Source of the DNA: CAVOXO01 sp963700425
GTDB taxonomy: Bacteria > Actinomycetota > Acidimicrobiia > Acidimicrobiales > Microtrichaceae
DNA length: 64,000 nt
NCBI GenBank assembly: GCA_963700425.1
Contig: CAVOXO010000003.1
Coordinates: 1-64,000, forward strand
Reading direction: 5' to 3'
Shown: positions 1 through 8,837 of the stretch, in pieces
Numbering within the stretch: position 1 is the stretch's first letter
Layout of the letters: the number at the start of each line of letters is the position of its first letter
Program-made: the position numbers and the translations under genes
Notes under the pieces: generated by a model
The model's database searches: none
What the model was told of the DNA's origin: nothing
Seen by the model: the letters and a program-made list of their open reading frames with translations, nothing else

Positions 1-419
1 GCTCGTTTGGGGAATTGCGAATTTGTTATGTTTTCTATATCATAGTTGTACTTTTGCAAATTGGATTTGCTGAAAACCTTTCAGACTGACAGCTTTAACA
101 AATTCCGTAAAATGTGAAAGAGTGTATCCAAAAAGACTATATTTCGTTAAAATAATTCTTTTTCACATAAATTAAGCAGGGAGACTATTTCTATAAAATC
201 CCTAAGTATTCGTGATATGTAGAAATATAGCGGTATAATCATTGTTACTATCGAACAAGAAATTAAAGAATTGAATTGGAACGCTTTTGGATAAAATAAA
301 CATGAGTCAAGAGCAGACTTTACCCCTTTATCCTTGGGGGGCTTTCTGGATATGGTCGCGTTTATGAAATTTTATAGATTGACATGAATAATCCATCATA
401 TGTTTTTTAGGAGGTGAGA
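1..419. other. AT-rich region without a recognisable gene
   Basis: No reading frame with coding character was seen. The stretch is AT-rich and carries stops in all frames. The only clear signal is an AGGAGGT ribosome binding site at its right end (about 409-415), which serves the next gene. A promoter is likely here but no convincing -35/-10 pair could be singled out. Confidence 0.5.
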
Positions 420-998
420 ATGATGACATACTTTATTCTTTTTTTTCTTCTGCTTTCCGATCTGGCCTTGGCATATGCATATTTAGTAAGTCTTAGGTTG
501 CCCGGAATAACCAAGACTCTCTCCTGGATTGTGCCCGAGGGAACTAGTCTTACTGATTTTATTCCAGTGGCGATGCTTGTTGCGGTTATATCGCAGATCA
601 TCATGATCGGGTTGTTGTTATTACTAAAAGCCCGCCGCAAATCACTATTGATAAAACTCAGCGAGGAACGGGAACTTAATAAACAGATGCGTTCATCCAC
701 TAAGGAGATCGAGAAGAAAGTTTCAGCCCAGGAAAAAGCGTTGGAATCCGCCAAAACTGCAGGGGAGAAGGCTGCGATCATTCAGGAGAAACTGAAAAGA
801 GAGCAGGAACTGGAGCAGGAGTGCAGAGATAATGCGGACAGATTGAAACATGAAAATAAAAAATTGCAAAGCGAACTCGACAAACTACAACGTTCGGAGA
901 AGCGGAAGGAATTCGTAACTTCGCTCCGGGAACGATGGACCGACGGGGTTAACAACGTCCGCCAAAAATTGCGCAATTTAATCCACAGAGATGGTTAG
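420..998 (+). CDS. Membrane-anchored coiled-coil protein, function unknown
   Basis: The predicted protein has about 192 residues. A hydrophobic segment near residues 3-24 and a second near 46-68 (AMLVAVISQIIMIGLLLLL) suggest two membrane helices. A long charged region rich in Glu, Lys and Gln follows to about residue 170 and reads as a coiled coil (for example KREQELEQECRDNADRLK), ending in a basic tail. The ATG at 420 is preferred because an AGGAGGT ribosome binding site lies five bases upstream; the ATG at 423 is equally possible. The layout resembles LapA-like or other inner-membrane scaffold proteins, but I do not recognise the family. Codon use and AT content match the PilZ gene downstream, so it belongs to the non-actinobacterial part of the contig. 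Confidence 0.6.
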   Translation: MMTYFILFFLLLSDLALAYAYLVSLRLPGITKTLSWIVPEGTSLTDFIPVAMLVAVISQIIMIGLLLLLKARRKSLLIKLSEERELNKQMRSSTKEIEKKVSAQEKALESAKTAGEKAAIIQEKLKREQELEQECRDNADRLKHENKKLQSELDKLQRSEKRKEFVTSLRERWTDGVNNVRQKLRNLIHRDG

Positions 999-1515
999 GG
1001 TTAAACTTTGAATTTTGATATATGCTTGACAATGTTGCATTGATTGAAAATCTGTAGCAGAATCCAACTTAAATAATGTCCTAAAGCGTAAAAGCATTGG
1101 ATCACTTTTGATTTCTGCTTCTACACAACTGCTGAAAGCGATACTTACGATGATGATAGTGTAAAAATACCCAATTGAGGTGAACATAACATCGCCATTA
1201 AGAGCGGCAGCAAAAACCGCCGCGCCTTATGCCGGGCGTTATACATTTCAAATTCAAATCTTCACTTTCCTCGAACTAACACTTACTGGTATGATACGGA
1301 ACCAAAGGCCCCTCTTTTCAGGCTATAACTACCAGATCAAACATGCACTTTCAGTGATTTAGAAAATCTCAAAAATCTCCTAGAGATTCATCAAACATGA
1401 GAGAATTCCCTATTTAGTATTTCTATCACTAAGCCGATAAATTCTTTACTTGAAAAGGCTTTACAAAGTATTTTTTTAGTTTTCATGAAATTGAGTATGA
1501 TTAAAAGAGGCATTT
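999..1515. other. Intergenic region; holds a copy of the intron-flank 18-mer
   Basis: No gene is supported in these about 520 bases; the short open frames lack ribosome binding sites and family resemblance. At 1274-1291 lies an 18-base sequence identical to the one immediately 5' of the group II intron at 5171. The part just before 1516 is very AT-rich and probably carries the promoter of the PilZ gene, including a run of T at about 1469-1476. Confidence 0.5.
1274..1291 (+). repeat. 18-bp repeat, copy 1 (unoccupied intron-type site)
   Basis: The sequence AACTAACACTTACTGGTA is identical to 5153-5170, which directly precedes the first base of the group II intron. Here it is followed by TGATACGG instead of the intron. 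Group II introns recognise bases just upstream of their insertion point by pairing, so this may be an empty copy of the target. It could also be part of a dispersed genomic repeat. Confidence 0.6.
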
Positions 1516-2340
1516 ATGCAACCTAATAAGATTGTAATTCATTTTAAAGATGGCAGCCTGTTAAATGGGAATACGAACGATTTTTTTCATAATAAAGAAA
1601 GTTTCCATCTTAACCAGAGAGACGGAAAAATTACGAAAATTGATGTCGAAAACTTGAAAGCGGTATTTTTCGTTAAGGATCATAAAGGCGATAATGATTA
1701 CATTTATGAATATGACAGCGTCGTTTCTGGAGGAGGGAAAAAGATATCAGTTGATTTCCCTGATGGTGAAACAATAATCGGTTATGTTCTTGGGTATTCT
1801 CCTCAACGGCAAGGTTTCATGATGACTCCTGCTGATATAAAGGGCAATAACGAGCGTATTTTTATCATCAATTCGGCCGTAAAAAACATTAATTTCCCTT
1901 ACAGCGATCAGGCGATTCCAAAACCGGAAATCAAAGAAGATGATCGTCCCAGAGTTAAAGAAAAAAGAAAAAATACCAGAGTGACTTCAATCAATCTCAT
2001 GTCATATGCCTGCTTTGATAAGGCCAACAAACCTGCGGGCCAAGGGATGGGAAAAACATTGGATCTGAGTCTGGGAGGTCTCCTCATGGAGACGCCAGAC
2101 CCCATACAGGCGGAATATATTTTGCTGATGGCGGTCAATCTTAAAGAAGAATTAATCGAGATTAAAGGCAAGGTTGTTTACTGCCAAGAATCGGGGCCAA
2201 ATATCTATCATACGGGAATTCGTTTCATAGAAAAAAACGAAAGAATCCGTGAGATCATCACGGACATGATAAAGTTTTTCTCAAAGATGAAATCAAAATC
2301 AAGTAGTGTACTTGCAGCAAATTCGCTAGCCAAAAGTTGA
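1516..2340 (+). CDS. PilZ-domain protein (cyclic-di-GMP effector)
   Basis: The protein has 274 residues. The N-terminal half (IHFKDGSLLNGNTNDFFHNK) looks like the small beta domain often placed before PilZ in deltaproteobacterial proteins. The C-terminal half is a PilZ domain: an RxxxR motif (RKNTR, about residues 150-154) and a DLSLGGLL motif (about 182-189) are the two signatures that contact cyclic di-GMP. The domain ends at about residue 255 with a Ser/Lys-rich tail. There is no signal peptide or membrane segment, so it is probably a cytoplasmic second-messenger receptor for motility, attachment or exopolysaccharide control; the output cannot be told from sequence. The frame is intact. 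A short inverted repeat follows the stop codon at once. Confidence 0.85.
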   Translation: MQPNKIVIHFKDGSLLNGNTNDFFHNKESFHLNQRDGKITKIDVENLKAVFFVKDHKGDNDYIYEYDSVVSGGGKKISVDFPDGETIIGYVLGYSPQRQGFMMTPADIKGNNERIFIINSAVKNINFPYSDQAIPKPEIKEDDRPRVKEKRKNTRVTSINLMSYACFDKANKPAGQGMGKTLDLSLGGLLMETPDPIQAEYILLMAVNLKEELIEIKGKVVYCQESGPNIYHTGIRFIEKNERIREIITDMIKFFSKMKSKSSSVLAANSLAKS

Positions 2341-2359
2341 AGCTTACAATATGTAAGCT
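2341..2359. repeat. Perfect hairpin directly after the PilZ gene
   Basis: AGCTTACA-ATA-TGTAAGCT is a perfect 8-bp inverted repeat with a 3-base loop that starts immediately after the PilZ stop codon. It may act as a transcription terminator or mRNA stabiliser. No T-run follows, so a classical intrinsic terminator is not certain. Confidence 0.5.
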
Positions 2360-2916
2360 GAAATATTGTCCAATTAATGGCTACTGGTATGAAGATTTCA
2401 TCAGATCGTCACCATCTGAGGTTTCTATTACCGTTTATAAGGTTTATTAATTTAGTATTGTTAATGGGTTATGCTTTTGCCAAGTACTCTTTACTTTTTG
2501 GTTCCTGCTCTAAGCCACAACATCTAGTGGTCGCTCCTGAAGCCCATAAAAGGGCGTTCCTTCCATCAAAACTACCTTACCTGACCTATTTTTCTCACCC
2601 AATCCGGGAGAATTTCCCACGTTTTCCTGATAAAAATGAGGGTATTTTCACCTAAAGACACAGGAAATACTAAGTATTATCTATATAATTCTATCATTCA
2701 CCTCAGCCCTAGGGGACACATGAAAAACCGACTCAAACTATGCCTACCTGGCTCCTGATAGGAGTTCCCTTCCTGTTGGGAGTCTAACCACGAATATCTT
2801 TCCAATATTGCCAAGCCCGTCACCTTAAACTGAAAAAGAAAGTTCATAGTCCTTTATCGTACCTAAATGCCATATGGTTTCTCATTCAAATATCAAAACG
2901 GCATAGGGGTGAAGTT
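2360..2916. other. Intergenic region upstream of the TonB receptor
   Basis: No protein is supported here; the open frame at about 2377-2655 has no ribosome binding site or family resemblance. Several short stems occur between about 2745 and 2790 (CTCCTGATAGGAG, and CCC/GGG arms), so a structured leader RNA in front of the receptor is possible. I looked for cobalamin riboswitch signatures because many TonB receptors have one, and did not find them. Confidence 0.4.
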
Positions 2917-4990
2917 ATGAGGACAATGAAGACCATTCTTACGGTTTTAGTTCTGATTGTTTTTGCTATCATCAACGTAGACCTAGCCTTTTCTCAGGAC
3001 GACCAGACATTGGAGAAAATGGCTGCCGATGAAGAGCTTGAGCAGGAAATGAAATGGCTCAAGGCAGAGACATATGTCATTACCGCATCTAAGGTGAAGG
3101 AGAATATAAAGAAAGCTCCTGCCTCTATCACCGTCATAACGGACAAACAGATACGGCAGATGGGGGCAAGAGATCTTAGCGGATGTGCTGCGAGCTGTTC
3201 CGGGTATTGCAGTCTTAGTATCATTATCTGGGATCAGTATACTTTCAATGTCAGGCGTGTGTTGGAGGTAGCCGCTTCAAACAGTGTTCTTATAATGATC
3301 AACAGCCACCCTATAAATGACATCCAGACAGGAGGTGCAACATGGGTGCATGATACCCTGATTTTAGACAATATTAAAAGGATCGAGTTCATTAGAGGCC
3401 CAGGCTCTGCTCTTTACGGTGCAAATGCTTTTCATGGGGTTATCAATGTCATTACAAAGGAAGCAGAAGATATCGACGGCTTTGAGCTTACTGCCCGGGG
3501 AGGAAGTTGGGATACTCAGCAGTATAATCTTCTCTATGGCAAAACCTTCAGTGACTTGGAAGTCGCCTTTAACTTCAACTATTTTAAGACGCACGGGTTT
3601 AGAGGTCTTATAGAGGAAGACTGCCAGACGCAATTCGATCAGATTTGGGCTGCTTTTGGTTTCCCCCTGCATCCCTTGCACCGGGACGCATGGCCGGCGA
3701 TGATGAAAAGTACGATGTAGCACTTACCCTAAAGTATAAGGGATTCACGTTCGATGGAAGATATGTTGACCGGGAAAGGGATTTTCCCGTTAGTCTGGCA
3801 GCTGCCCTGAATCATAAAAGTATCTACTGCTCCATAAAGATTATTACCTGAACTCTTAGTTATGAGACAAGCATATGGGAAGGATTAGACCTTTCTGGAA
3901 AGGTATATAGAAACTTTGAGGATGATTACTATGACGATTGCAGATTTTTCCCCCTGGGTTATGTTACTCCGAACTCCAGACCCCTCCAGTGTATCTTGCC
4001 ATATGCCGGACGGACTGATCTACTTGAAAGTTCATTGAAGGCTAGCCGCACCGGCATCGAGATTCAGGCAACATATAAAATAAGTGACTCCAATACCGTT
4101 GTGGCTGGTGCAACCTATGAAGAACAGAAGCAGTATGATATCAGCGATAAGCGCAAACTATTTACCTGTTCCTGATTACCCAGTACGTTATTATTCCCTT
4201 CCCTCGGTACAGGAGTGGCCGGACGAATTTACTGAAGACACAGAAAAAAGAAACTTTAAAGCCGTCTTTCTTGGAAGATATCTGGGATATCACCGATGAC
4301 CTTCGCCTTACCACAGGAGTCCGTTACGACCGTTACAGTGATTTTGGGGGTGAGGTTAGTCCCCGTGTCGGGTTAACCTGGGAGTACATCAAGGGGTATG
4401 ATCTGAAACTGCTTTACGGCCATGCCTTCCGTGCACCGAGCTTTTGATGAAATTTATAATCCAGATCAACGGTAATCCTGATCTTGATCCTGAAACGATT
4501 GATACTTATGAAGTAAGCCTTGGTGCTGACTTTACTTCTTCTTTCAGTGGCCGGATAACAGTCTATTATAGAAAGACAGAAGATCTCATTGTGCCATGAT
4601 CCACCAGTACCACCGTGGAATTGCATAAACTACGGAAAGGGCCGAGATCATGGTTTTGAAGTTGAAGCAAAATATGATTTTGGAAGAGGGACCTACCTTG
4701 CCGGAAATTATAACTATGGCAGCACACCAATTGTCGATACACCGACTGAGAAAATCCGAAATTGGACTTCTCCAAGGCATATGGGAAATATTATGGCAAA
4801 TATTCGATTATCCAGGTATTTGAATTTTTATACAGACTGCCATTTTGAGGACGGCTTTCCAAGAGATTATGGAGATAACCGGGATGATACGTCAGGCTAT
4901 GCAATTGTAGACGCAACGCTGATCGCAAAGAAATTCTTAAAAGGGTATGAGGGGCTTGAGCTACGGGGATCTGTGTATAATCTGCTTTGA
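2917..4990 (+). pseudogene. TonB-dependent outer-membrane receptor, broken by frameshifts
   Basis: Reading through several frames gives a TonB-dependent receptor of about 690 residues. The signal peptide (TILTVLVLIVFAIINVDLAF) is followed by a plug domain with APASITVITDKQIRQMGARD, then IEFIRGPGSALYGANAFHGV, the classical plug end. Beta-barrel segments continue in other frames (GVRYDRYSDFGGEVSPRVG near 4320, GHAFRAPSF near 4425, ATLIAKKFLKGYEGLELRG near 4930). Frame changes occur near 3180, 3230, 3640, 3850, 4170, 4290 and 4590, plus a stop near 4446. Such receptors import siderophores, vitamin B12 or other large nutrients with energy from TonB-ExbBD. The substrate is not evident. Given the same kind of breaks across the whole contig, sequencing error is as likely as true decay. 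Confidence 0.8.
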
Positions 4991-5152
4991 TAAGGACTAC
5001 GCATCTCCACAAGACCCACGAGCTACCTAACGACCTGCCGATGCCAGGGATAAATTATCTGCTTGAAATTGAAATACATATTTTAACTGTGTTTGGCGTT
5101 ATGACGATTCTGATGTTAACCCCATATATTGTGGTCGTAAAATTTGACCCAA

Positions 5153-5170
5153 AACTAACACTTACTGGTA
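5153..5170 (+). repeat. 18-bp repeat, copy 2 (5' flank of the intron)
   Basis: Identical to 1274-1291. It ends exactly where the intron begins with GTGCGCC, so its last bases are the expected exon-binding (IBS) positions. Confidence 0.6.
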
Positions 5171-6343
5171 GTGCGCCACGAGCGCACTTTAATATATAGT
5201 GTGCGTAACTGCACAAGAGATGAGGGTAGGCCCCTCGGAGCCGGCTTGCAGGAGCAGGCTTCAAACCACCTCAAGCTGCGCTGGTAAAGAGCCATGGTGG
5301 TGAGCGTTGAGGAAAAGTCACGGCATAAGACCGTGGCAGGTGAGGATCAAGGAGACGAGCGCAAGCGAACCGCTGATGAGGTGTCGAAACGTGATATGAC
5401 AGCATCAAAACCGGGGTGCTAGCAGTACTCCGGGATAAGCTCAGGGGAAACCTGTTTACTGCCTGGGCGGTGTCCGGCATAAAGGCGGCGTGAACTTGAT
5501 TCAGGCTCTTGTGCGGAACGTGGGAACCTGTCGTCCCGATGCAAAGGGAGAAACTCAAGTGGAGGACCCACAAGGGTGAGAGTACCGATGCGGGGCACAG
5601 GGGCGGAGCAACCCGTAGTAGTGATGAAGTCTCTGTAATGGAGATGGAGCGAAGGGGTTGCATCGTCCAGCTTTATCGGATGGTCAACCAGAAATGGGAG
5701 GAGCCGGTTGAGTAAGGCAAAGCCGTTTTGTATTTCCAAGAGTGGGTATGGGAGGCGTACAAGCGGGTAAAGGCGAACAAAGGAGCGGCAGGAGTAGATG
5801 ACGGAATCGATTGCGGAGTTTGAAAAGGATTTGTCAAGAATAATCTCTACAAGACTCTGGAATCGAATGTCATCGGGCAGTTACTTTCCACCACCGGTGC
5901 GTAGGGTAGAGATACCGAAAGAGTGATGGTGGAGATAGCGACCGCTGGGCATACCGACGGTATCGGATCGCATAGCTCAGATGGTGGTCAAGATCTGACT
6001 TGGAGCCGGAGTGGAACCATATTTTCATCCGGACTCCTACGGTTATCGGCCCGGCAAGTCAGCGCTTGATGCCGTCGGCATGGCCCGAGAGCGTTGCTGG
6101 CGCTACGACTGGGTGTTGGATCTGGATATCAAAGGATTCTTTGACAATATCGACCACGAGCTGCTGATGCGAGCGGTCGGCAAAGCACACGGACTGTAAA
6201 TGGATACGTGCTTTACGTCGAGCGTTGGCTGAAAGCGCCGGTGCAGATGCGAGACGGGAAGCTTATGGCTGGTGAGACAGAGGGTACCCCGCAAGGCGGT
6301 GTTATCAGCCCTTTGCTGGCGAATCTCTTTCTGCATTACGTCT
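5171..6343 (+). mobile_element. Bacterial group II intron, 3' truncated
   Basis: The element begins with GTGCGCCACGAGCGCAC, a group II intron-like 5' end. About 540 bases of highly structured non-coding sequence follow, with many short complementary arms and a GTTGAGTAAG-type entry into the open reading frame. An intron-encoded reverse transcriptase follows. The element stops inside that gene at about 6343, where the sequence switches to GC-rich DNA, so the rest of the protein, the catalytic domain V and domain VI are absent. As present in this contig it cannot be a complete ribozyme or mobile unit. It lies about 180 bases after the broken receptor gene. Confidence 0.8.
5708..6343 (+). pseudogene. 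Intron-encoded reverse transcriptase/maturase (LtrA-type), truncated and frameshifted
   Basis: The product reads across frames as a group II intron reverse transcriptase. Visible blocks are an N-terminal VWEAYKRVKANKGAAGVD (about 5747-5800), YGYRPGKSALDAV (RT block, about 6037), DLDIKGFFDNIDHELLM (catalytic Asp block, about 6121-6170) and GTPQGGVISPLLANLFLHYV (about 6284-6343). The YADD catalytic motif and the maturase X domain should follow but are replaced by unrelated GC-rich sequence. Frames break near 5755, 5830, 5900, 5990 and 6200. The TTG at 5708 is a possible start. The protein would splice the intron RNA and reverse-transcribe it at the target. Confidence 0.8.
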
Positions 6344-6348
6344 TGGCC
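6340..6348. other. Chimeric junction between AT-rich and GC-rich DNA
   Basis: Up to about 6343 the sequence encodes a normal group II reverse transcriptase block. From about 6345 onward GC content, codon use and gene families change completely and stay changed to the end of the window. The break falls inside a conserved protein block, not at an intron end, IS end, tRNA or att site, and no target duplication is seen. Confidence 0.75.
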
Positions 6349-7056
6349 CTGGGGTCGCTTCCGCCCGGTCAGGCGATCTGTTTCACCGACGAGATGGACC
6401 ATCCCTGCCGAGTTGCCATCGATCGGGTGGTGGCCTCGGAGGAGGGCATTGCTCCGCTGCCGCGGCCCACCCTCGAGGGTCTCGTGGCGACCACCGGCGT
6501 GACATGCACGCACGGCGAGACGTTGTGTTCGCTCGGTTCCAAAGTGGGGGGCCAGTCGGCCGCGGCCCAGCACACGGCGCTCGCGTTCTGGCTGGAGATC
6601 GCGTTTCCGCTGCTGGCGGGTAGCCGCGTCGTCAGGCTTCCCTCGAGCGGGCTGCGGTCGAGCTTCGCGGAACTCGACGGTTGTGCCCGTTGCTCGCTGA
6701 TCGACGAGGCGGTCTCGCATCGCCGCGACGCATTGCGCGCCCTACGGCCGTTGGCCGACTCGAAGGCGGCCCTCGCAGCGGTCATCGACGCGGCGTTCGC
6801 CGCCGATCCGTCGACGCTGGCCGAACGGTCACGCGGGATCTTCGGCGACGTCACGTCGCTCTCGGACCGCCGGCGACAGATCCTCTGGTGGGGGGACCAA
6901 ACGCCGTTTCGGTCACGCGCCTTGATCATCGATCTCCGCAACGAGCTCGGCGCGAAGTCCGCCGACGACGTCACCCGATTCGTCTTCGGTCCGCTGCCCG
7001 AGGACGACGCGATCACGACGTTCATAGAAAAGAAGTTCAAAGGAGTCTTCGAATGA
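6344..7056 (+). CDS. Unknown mostly helical protein, 5' truncated at the junction
   Basis: About 237 residues of GC-rich coding sequence continue in frame from the reverse transcriptase fragment, but the 5' end of the true gene is missing. The protein is acidic and probably largely helical, without membrane segments. Recognisable local features are CSLIDEAVSHRRDALRALR and the tail QILWWGDQTPFRSRALIIDL...FGPLPEDDAITTFIEKKFKGVF. I do not recognise the family with confidence; helical partner proteins of GTPase-associated conflict systems have a comparable build, but that is a guess. The ATG of the next gene overlaps its stop codon (ATGA), which implies co-translation with the repeat/toxin-like protein. 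Confidence 0.45.
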
Positions 7057-8269
7057 CCGATGCGACGCCGCCACCCCCGCCACCGGACATCAACAAGCCG
7101 GATACATCTCGACTTGAGCAACGCGACCAGCAATCCGAATCGCAGGCGAATCGGGTTGATCAGACGCCGCCGGCCAATGACGCCGACCTGCCACGGGATC
7201 CGGTGGGCGAGACCCCCAGGGACGCACCGCACGTCGATCCCCATGCGGGTGACGGGCCGGGGAACGTGCCTGTGGATCGGAACCCGTCTGACGGACCGCA
7301 TGTTGATCCTCATGCCGGTGACGACGCCGGTGAACGTGCCTGTGGAGCGCGAACAGGTCGACGAGTCGCCCACCGACCCGCCGGTGTTGGAGCACCAGTT
7401 CGAGCGGCCGTTCGAGCCCGTTGAACGCATCGAGCGATCCGAACCGGTCGTCACGGACACCGCTCCGGCCGAAACCGTGAACTCCGCCGAACGAGACCAA
7501 CCTGATTCCGCCTGAGCAGAGCGATCAGCCCAGGGAAACGGCTGCGGTTCAGGTTGATCAGACGCCGCCCGCCAATGACGCCGACCTGCCCCGGGATCCG
7601 GTGGGCGAGATCCCGAAGGATGAACCCCACGTCGACCCCCATGCCGGCGACGCTCCCGCAAACCGACCCGTCGAGAACACCGATCCCGGGCCGGAGGCGG
7701 GGGCCGATTCACCGCCAGGCGGACCACCGCCCGACGGCCCACCACCCCAAGGCGACGAGTCGCGGCCGTATGCCGGTGATGCAGTAGATGCCGACCTCCT
7801 CCACCGCGATCTTGCGAGCCAGGACGTGTCGTCGATCACCGACCACGCGTGGGACAAGCACGGCGCCGAGTTCGAGGAGATCGGCATCACGTCGCGTGAG
7901 GGTATGGAGGATCACGTGGAACACGTCATCCAGACAGGCGAGCGCCTCGATCAGGACAAGGTCCGCGAGACCATGGGCGAGAACTTTGCCAACGAGACCC
8001 CCGCATCCGGCGACGCAACCCGCACCATGTATTGGGACGCGGAGTCGTCGACGGTTGTCATCAGGAACAACCATCAGGCCGATGGGGCGGGCACGGCCTT
8101 CCGGCACGATCTGGACGGCAGTCCCTTGAAGACCGAGAACGTTCTGGACGGTCGGGGCCGAGGGCAGGACACGAGCGACGGGGTCCGCCTGGGTGGCCTT
8201 GGCCCCCGCCGCGAGTCAGACGGACCGCCGAGCGGCCATACATCGACGCGCCCATCAGATCTTCGGTGA
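7053..8269 (+). CDS. Pro-rich repeat protein with toxin-like C-terminal domain (two frameshifts)
   Basis: The gene starts by ATGA overlap with its upstream neighbour. The N-terminal two thirds are low-complexity, Pro/Asp/Gln-rich, with a repeated unit containing TPPANDADLPRDPVGE and HVDPHAGD. The last about 150 residues form a compact domain: SSITDHAWDKHGAEFEEIG, then TMYWDAESSTVVIRNN and DGAGTAFRHDLDG. The spacing of a His-containing helix, a YWD strand and a VVIRN strand recalls small RNase-type domains at the C-terminus of polymorphic toxins. This is resemblance by eye, not a proven match. Reading requires frame changes near 7325 and 7520. No signal peptide is seen. An immunity gene was not recognised downstream. 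Confidence 0.5.
7157..7253 (+). repeat. About 97-bp internal direct repeat, copy 1
   Basis: Nearly identical to 7553-7650. It encodes the unit VDQTPPANDADLPRDPVGE followed by PHVDPHAGD. A third, shorter copy of the PHVDPHAGD part lies at about 7291-7321. Confidence 0.75.
7553..7650 (+). repeat. About 97-bp internal direct repeat, copy 2
   Basis: Second copy of the repeat at 7157-7253 inside the same gene. Differences are mainly synonymous or conservative (ETPRDA to EIPKDE), which suggests selection for the peptide. Confidence 0.75.
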
Positions 8270-8837
8270 GTCGTCGGCCTAGGGCAATTCCTGCGTGGGC
8301 GCCCCTTGCCATGCACCCGACTGATCGGCGCGCTGAATGAGATCGGGCGGTAGGAAGCCTGCGCCTTGTCCATCAGCCGCTGCGCCATCGACCCGAACGG
8401 GGCCCGCGGCAACGGTCAACGTCGGGCCTCGACCGCGTGGCGCAGTGTGAGGAAGTGCGCTCAGTCGAGCCAGGCGGTGATCTTCGAGGGAGTCAGCAGG
8501 CGTTCGCTCACGGGCGAGAGTCTGCCGCACCGCCCGAATCGCTCGCCGTTCCCTGGAACTGTGCCGAGCCCCGACCTTCCGAAACAAGCGGTGGCCTGCG
8601 AGCTGGAAGCGACACCGGGCCGATCGCAGACCACTTCGCGCTCACGGCCAACCGCGGCGTCTACGTACCCGACTGCGCAGATCATCGACCTGCCCTTCAG
8701 CCCGATACTCTGACGCGGGTCAACCGGGCCCGCAGGACGCTGCCGTTGCCTCGAAGGCCCTTGGCGACCGCTGATGCAATGGCTACGGGAGGGAGGACTC
8801 GGTTCATGGCCGAGCGCAAGCGGGTACGGCGGTTTGC
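8270..8837. other. 570-bp region without a supported gene
   Basis: Several overlapping open frames exist on both strands, as expected at this GC content, but none has a ribosome binding site, a recognisable motif or a consistent hydrophobic pattern. The segment may be the decayed remainder of an immunity or partner gene that should follow a toxin-like gene; that is inference only. Confidence 0.4.

Noticed and set aside
1195..1250. GCC/GGC-rich motif with TTATGCCGGGCGTTATAC, resembling an integron attC end
   Set aside because: No paired R and L boxes, no integrase and no cassette gene next to it; too short to support.
2700..2900. Cobalamin riboswitch in front of the TonB receptor
   Set aside because: Some stems are present but the conserved B12-box bases were not found.
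6300..6400. Natural insertion of the intron into an actinobacterial genome
   Set aside because: The intron is cut inside its protein gene, its 3' domains are absent, and base composition changes for good at the break.
8270..8837. Overlapping open frames on both strands as an immunity gene
   Set aside because: No ribosome binding site, motif or consistent composition; typical chance frames in GC-rich DNA.
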